From the NCBI GenBank assembly GCA_907165275.2, contig OU015669.1, forward strand, positions 6,656,501 through 6,720,500: a stretch of DNA of 64,000 bases. Direction: 5' to 3'. Origin of the DNA: Zygaena filipendulae. Taxonomy: Eukaryota > Arthropoda > Insecta > Lepidoptera > Zygaenidae. How positions within the stretch are numbered: the stretch's first letter is position 1; each line of letters starts with the position of its first letter. Below are positions 58,405 to 64,000 of the stretch, in pieces. Below the pieces are notes generated by a model, which made no database searches, had not been told where the DNA came from, and worked only from the letters and a program-made list of their open reading frames with translations. The translations under genes were made by a program, and so were the position numbers.

Positions 58405-59100
58405 ATCACTAGCTAAAAAACCCGGCTTCGCCCGGGAGTTGATATGAGATGACGTGGTAGAGTCGAAATAAAAAAATAAACTATGACGTAAAAAGTAAAA
58501 AAAAAGTTTATTGAAAACGTTTTCTCATTATTTACAATACTTGTTTATAAACAACATTTTTCATTTTATTGTCCGGAGTATATATACATAAATTTTTCGG
58601 ATTTCCTACTCTTGAGCAAGCTTGGCGCCACTATACTTAATTTCCAAGTTGTAGGGTTGGAAAGTTCCTTATATCTTTAGAAACACGCCCTTTAGATTAA
58701 AACGGGAACTTTCTAGCTTCTGTAGCGGTAGCGTATGTAGTAAAGGCGCGAAATTTAAAAACCCAAATTTTTAAATATTTTGAGAACTAATTTGGATAAC
58801 TAAAATTATGTCGCTTTAACTCCAAAATATAAAATAGCTAATGACGTATAAATACACAAAATTTAATAACTTTTTTATAGCAACAAATTAAATTTAAGAC
58901 TTTATTGAAATTGGAATTTTAAATTTCGTGTCACTACTACACATACTACAATTGCTCGCAACGCTTTTGGAAATGCAACCCAAACAATCGTTGTCCTGAA
59001 TGAAGTTCAAATATTCGATAACAGATGGCGCCACTATATCTATCACTATATCTTTAAAAACATGCCCTTTAGATTAAAACGGGAACTTTCTTGTTCGAGG
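58405..59100. repeat. Repeat with duplicated TTAGATTAAAACGGGAACTT blocks
   Basis: Opens with CTAGCTAAAAAACCCGGCTTCGCCCGGG, an end-like hairpin distinct from the common Helitron-like family. Two blocks about 390 bp apart share CACGCCCTTTAGATTAAAAC and GGCGCCACTATA. Type uncertain. Confidence 0.45.
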
Positions 59101-59249
59101 GGGGATAAAGGGCTATCACACCACATAAGTCCCTTTATCGTGTCGGGACTCCTTTTTAAGTTTTATCGGCACGCACATTTTATCGACTTAGTTTTATTAT
59201 ATATAATGATAGTTTCGTACGATATAGATACCTATGTATCAAATAGGTA

Positions 59250-59400
59250 TATCTAGCTGTTCCCCGCTGTTTCACCCGCGTTAATTTCGGAGTTCCCGCG
59301 GAAATTCCGGAACAAAAGTACCCTATGTCTTCCTGTGTACCCTTGACAACGTGTAGTATTAGGAAAAAGGAGATTGAACCGTAATACATATGAGCTCCGG
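59250..59400 (-). mobile_element. Helitron-like element
   Basis: CTAGCTGTTCCCCGCTGTTT end and CCTTGACAACGTGTA body, truncated. Confidence 0.65.
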
Positions 59401-59455
59401 CCTCCGTCCCAAACCTTTACGTGGATGACTTCTTTTAAGGTTATAATAGACGAAG

Positions 59456-59650
59456 GTAGCTCACGGTTTCACTCGCGTTAATTTCAGAGTTCCCGCGGGA
59501 ATTCCGGATTACAATATAGCCTATGTTACTCAGGGATAATGTAGCTTTCTAATAGTGAAAAAAAATTCAAAATCGATCTAGTTAAATCGTAACCAACAAA
59601 CAGACAAACAAAAAATCAAATCTTTCCTCTTTATAATATTAATATAGATA
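59456..59650 (-). mobile_element. Helitron-like element
   Basis: GTTTCACTCGCGTTAATTTC, body with CAGGGATAATG, and far end TTTATAATATTAATATAG; the terminal CTAG is lost. Confidence 0.6.
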
Positions 59651-60054
59651 TATTCGTACCTAGACAATCTATGATACAAAAACGTTGATTGATTATAATC
59701 TTAAAAACATTGATGGAGAAAGCAAATAATTAATACTTTATCTGGTTGGATTTAAGCGTGATGCAACCAAGGTGTGTTTTGAGCTAGTGAGGGCAAAATA
59801 AAATTGACATAAATTTTTACCCAAAACTAAACTACAGATTTCGAGAAATATGTTTTCGAAAATCAATCGACTTTTTCACTCTTATCAGCTGTGTCTACCT
59901 TAACAATACCTAAGGTGATCGTGTGTGACCATACACACCTGACAAGGCAATCAAACATAAAAACTACATATTATACTAAAAATAATATAATAATATTATA
60001 CTAAAAATACATAATACCTATGAACATCTATACATAGGTAATTATCAATACATC

Positions 60055-60379
60055 TATACTTATACAAAATATAAATAAAATTGAAATGTCTGTTTGTAAT
60101 TCCAAATTAAGAGCTTTTCACTAAATGCATATATGAAAGTATATAGGTACGGTACTGACATAAAAAAAAAACAATTTTTAATTTTTTTCTCTGTCTGTCT
60201 GTCCGTCGGTCTGTCTGTCTGTTTGTTCCGGATAATCTCTGAAACGGCTGGACCAATTTTAACGGGACTTTCACTGGGAGATAGCTGATGTTATAAGTAA
60301 TAACTTAAGCTACTTTTTATCCCGGAATTCCCGCGGGATCTCTGAAATTAACGTGGATAAAACCTCGGGGAACAGCTAG
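60055..60379 (+). mobile_element. Helitron-like element with (TGTC)n
   Basis: TCTGTCTGTCTGTCCGTCGG tract, GGACCAATTTTAACGGGACT, and ACCTCGGGGAACAGCTAG end. Same subfamily as 30.7 kb. Confidence 0.7.
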
Positions 60380-60445
60380 TATACTATAAATTCGCTAGTA
60401 AAGGTTCTAAAAACAAATATTATGTTATAATGCCAAAGATAAAAA

Positions 60446-60844
60446 TATCCCAACAAAAACATTTTCATGTAAAATGTTGCCAAGACGAGACCATATGCCA
60501 GCACTTTCAAAAAGTTATCAGATCTTATGTAGAGCCAAGCTTCTAACTCTACACGCCTTAACTCTACAAGGTCTAACTTCACAAACTCTACACCTTAGCC
60601 AAATATGTGAAAAATTGGTCCATTTTTCATTACTTTTCTATTATACAATAATAGTTCTTTGTAGTAACGAAACGGCCAAGCCACATATTTTGGCTAAGGT
60701 GTAGAGTTTGTGAAGTTAGAGCTTGTAGAGTTAAGGCGTGTAGAGTTAGAAGCTTGGCTCTACATAAGATCTGATAACTTTTTGAAAGTGCTGGCATATG
60801 GTCTCGTCTTGGCAACATTTTACATAAAATGTTTTTGTTAGGAT
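60446..60844. repeat. Long near-perfect foldback with about 160-bp arms
   Basis: CAACAAAAACATTTTCATGT onward is repeated inverted, including GAGACCATATGCCAGCACTT. Within each arm CTCTACACGCCTTAACTCTA forms small direct repeats. The loop is about 70 bp. Confidence 0.85.
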
Positions 60845-61572
60845 TTCATTTCTTTTTGTAAGTCAAAATTGCAGAAGTCTCATACAAACTTCCATCCCCT
60901 AATTTAAGGGGTTGGGAGATAAAAGTTACAAGTTTTATAATTTTTTTGTTGTTTGTTTACTAATACTAGCTTACATACCAAATTTCAGCTTTCTAGGACA
61001 TTAGGAAGTACCCTAAGAATTTTGATGATCATCAGTGAGTCAGTGACGAAATCGAGGTTTTTTTAGATATCAATAAAATCTAAAGGATGGGAGCTATCCA
61101 ATTAAAACTTTATACATTTAATAAGTCTGCTATTGACAACATATTCCGAAAATTTTGTTTATCTGGTATAATCCAGACCCAAGTTACACGGGTTCAAAAA
61201 AACGACGAAACGCTTCGAGAAAAGGTAGGTAGTGCCCTTGCGCTTTGCTGGCTCGTCTTGGCGGGGGCACTACCGTGCCCCCAGATAAAATTAACTGAGT
61301 GACTACCTATATGAAATGCAGAGCTCCCCGACATGCTAGGTAAGGTGAGGTTTGCACTGGGCCTTTCAAGCACGGTGGCAGTCGTGCTTCCGTTGTCTTT
61401 GAGCAATGAGCAAAAAGTTAGGGTCTTCAAAAATAACTGGGAATACAAATATCTTTTTTTTTTTAATTAGTTATTGTTAGATTAACATGCTTTCGTCTTG
61501 GTATCCCAGCTAATAAACTAGTTTTGAAGATTTTTATTTTTTATCTGTACACTGGTAGGTATGAAGTATAAT

Positions 61573-61897
61573 AGGCTAGTTTCCTTTTTTTTTTTTAGTC
61601 CGTTTTGTAGATTATTAAAAAATATTGGACACGTATTTTTTTATTTTTTATGTAACCAAAAAATAACGGAGATATATCAAGTCGAAATTTCACATGACGT
61701 CACGCCTCGCTACAGTTTGTTCGCACGTTATAGCGAGTCACGAGTTATCACGAGTCCCCCACCCTAAACTTTAATGCGCTTTATCTATGCATATTTCCAT
61801 TATTTTAAAAAAGCAAAAAATACGTGTCTTTTATTTTTTTATTATCTAACTGACGGACTAAATAGAATTTTGATTTTTTTACTCAGGAAACTAGCCT
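61573..61897. repeat. MITE with AGGCTAGTTTCCT ends, copy 2
   Basis: Reverse complement of the copy at 31.13 kb over the full length with few differences, so both probably inserted recently. Confidence 0.8.
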
Positions 61898-63358
61898 ATT
61901 TCCTATATTTGTAGTTTCGGATTTTCAGGGCCCAAAATTAACATTTGTGCTTATAAGAGATAGATGAACATTGATGTTACTTCATCGAATGATTTAGCAA
62001 TATGAAACATAATATTATACTCACGAGGATTGATTGGACTGAGTAAAGAAGCACATTTTTACGTCAAACACAAATATTTTATGTTCCAGGTAAATATTCG
62101 TCAGCTTCAGTAAGAATGGGCTCTAATAAAATCCAGGATCCATCATAAACACAAATGCTAATATAAAACTTTTATTGATATATAATAACCAGTGTTTATT
62201 TAATTGTTGTATGTATAATCGTATGCGTCGTATCATACTTAGATCAATTATTTGTCAAACACATGACATTAATAATGTAAAATTTTATTTTTCTTGTCTT
62301 TCAAAAGTCCTGTGCGATATACTATAGGTAATATACTACTACGACGTATTAGAATATTTTTAGATGAACATTCACTTTGTTAAAAAAATCAAATAGGATC
62401 TTTGTATGAAACAATTTGCTATGAATTTAATAAAATGGCTTATCGAATATACCATATCTGATGCAAATACTATACAGATCGCAGTTGTGTTCAATGCAAA
62501 TATTAAAATGATTATTATGTTTACTTTTTTATAATGAATACTTTCCTTTTTTCAGTAGAGTTTGGACCAAAATATCTGAAAATACCATTGTTACTGACCG
62601 CAATTATTTTTGTACTTCAAATTTAATATAAATTCTTTCTGATCCGTTTAAATGTAGTTGTTAAATCTTTGATAAAAACAATATTTACTCCAGTGTTTTG
62701 TCTATTGCTTACTTATATACTTACTAAAGACGTATTCGTAAATTCACTTTTTAGATGTTGAACATAAACATAGATTAGTAATATAGATTTATTAAAGTTT
62801 ATGATCGGACAATGTCCTATGTATATAGGTACCTAGCTACATGGATATTCACTAGTACAATAATAATTTAAACAACACCTTTACTTTATTAACAAGCATA
62901 CTGAGCTTTGCTGAATGTAATTACGCTATCTGAAATTAAATATTATAATATAACAGTTGATCATAGTAAAGTATACTTAGATACCTATTACGCACACTAC
63001 GTAAATGTAAATTACGCATACGTATTTTGTTTCAAAAAAAGTGAAAGTATAATAGCAAAAGTTTATTGTTTAACCACAACTGTGTATTATAATAATTGAT
63101 GACAGATAAACACACAGATTATTTTAAATATTACTATACGTATTACACTGTGTATTGTAAAATATGTGATTCGTATTTGAAACGAAAATTAAAAAATAAA
63201 AATTTCGACGTAAGTAGTAATATTGATTGTTGTTTGTAATTCACCCGATAAAAGTTAGTTAAATAATAATACTGCAGTTATTACTAGGTAGTTATAGCAC
63301 TCGATAGTGCCCATGTATATGGACATTGGGCAATCAGCTCGGTGCTTGGGTTTTAACT
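61898..63358. other. No gene seen
   Basis: AT-rich DNA with no supportable gene, RNA or repeat structure recognised. Confidence 0.4.
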
Positions 63359-63677
63359 AGGGTTGCCACCCGTACTACATTATATACTTAGTATCGTACT
63401 ATATTTCAGTCAATTGTACTATACATTATAGAAAAATAATATAGTACGAAAAATACTATATTTGTATCCCTAATTCAACTGTCGCCCTTTTTTATATTTA
63501 CTGTAACTGGTCTGAAACGGACTGTCTAAATAGCAATAATTTGTAGATGAATGCTGCCCGATACATAATGATTAAAAATAAATTATTTGATTCCCTACAT
63601 TTCCCAAAAGTACAATATTTTTGCATCTTTTTTCGGAAAAATACATACATATTTTTTCCAAAAAAGGTGGCAACCCT
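63359..63677. repeat. MITE with GGGTTGCCACC ends, copy 2
   Basis: Same ends and same GTATCGTACTATATTTCAGT interior as the copy in K8, about 90 bp shorter. Confidence 0.75.
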
Positions 63678-64000
63678 AGTTTTAACCCTATTTAACGCTG
63701 GGCGTTTACGAGCTTTTATCGGGTTTAAACCCAAGCGCCGGATTTAAACCGGGTTGATTGCCCATCTATACAATTATTATTAACTGAACGAAAAACATAG
63801 TGTAATGTAACTGGCCAATGCTACAAAATGCTATATATTTTTTTATTTATTAATGATCAGACGTTGGGGTAGATATTATTATAATATAGGTTTAAGATGC
63901 GTATAATTTGACATGGTTACCTTGTGCTCCTGCCCAATATACCTACTTTGTTTAGTTGCAGATAGACACATAAAAATAGAGGCAAACACGTTCAAATTAT

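Overview
Organism and content. The window looks like AT-rich nuclear DNA of a moth or butterfly (Lepidoptera). Genes are small and split by introns. The spacer is packed with short elements ending in a GC-rich hairpin plus CTAG (non-autonomous Helitron-like elements of the type common in Lepidoptera), foldback MITEs and tRNA-derived SINEs. No prokaryotic, viral or rRNA gene was seen. All gene models are spliced by eye from reading frame, splice sites, intron phase and cysteine spacing; there is no transcript evidence.

Main result. Positions 1.1-27.3 kb and 41.0-45.7 kb hold eleven paralogous genes, here K1-K11, for small secreted proteins with one Kazal-like domain. All share C-x5-C-x7-C-x(13-16)-C-x6-C-x(10-15)-C. 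The first five cysteines lie on one exon (phase 0 in, phase 1 out). The sixth is always on the next exon, so most family members are invisible to an ORF scan. In K1, K3, K5, K7, K8, K10 and K11 the signal peptide is itself split: a 25- or 28-nt first coding exon ends in phase 1 and joins a short hydrophobic exon. Order and strand: K1-, K2-, K3-, K4+, K5+, K6+, K7-, K8+, K9+, then K10- and K11- after a gap of about 14 kb. That gap holds an unrelated secreted-protein gene (27.8 kb, minus) and a decayed twelfth copy (32.4 kb, minus). In eight of eleven members the residue at the position corresponding to Kazal P1 is His, which is unusual for a protease inhibitor. Several members carry private additions: a 123-residue inserted exon (K7), a roughly 330-residue Ser/Thr-rich tail (K10), a Cys/Arg-rich tail (K11) and an 80-residue polar tail (K1).

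Other genes. From 53.5 to 55.8 kb is the neuronal synaptobrevin (R-SNARE/VAMP) gene on the plus strand. Five coding exons cover the proline/glycine-rich N-terminal part, the SNARE motif and the C-terminal membrane anchor. The exon carrying the initiator Met was not found with confidence.

Non-coding. The rest (28-41 kb, 45.8-53.4 kb, 56-64 kb) is intergenic or intronic DNA with Helitron-like elements, several MITE families (some with two or more copies here) and SINE remnants. How the K genes work together is unknown. Signal peptides and disulphide-rich domains suggest a set of extracellular proteins diversified by tandem duplication.
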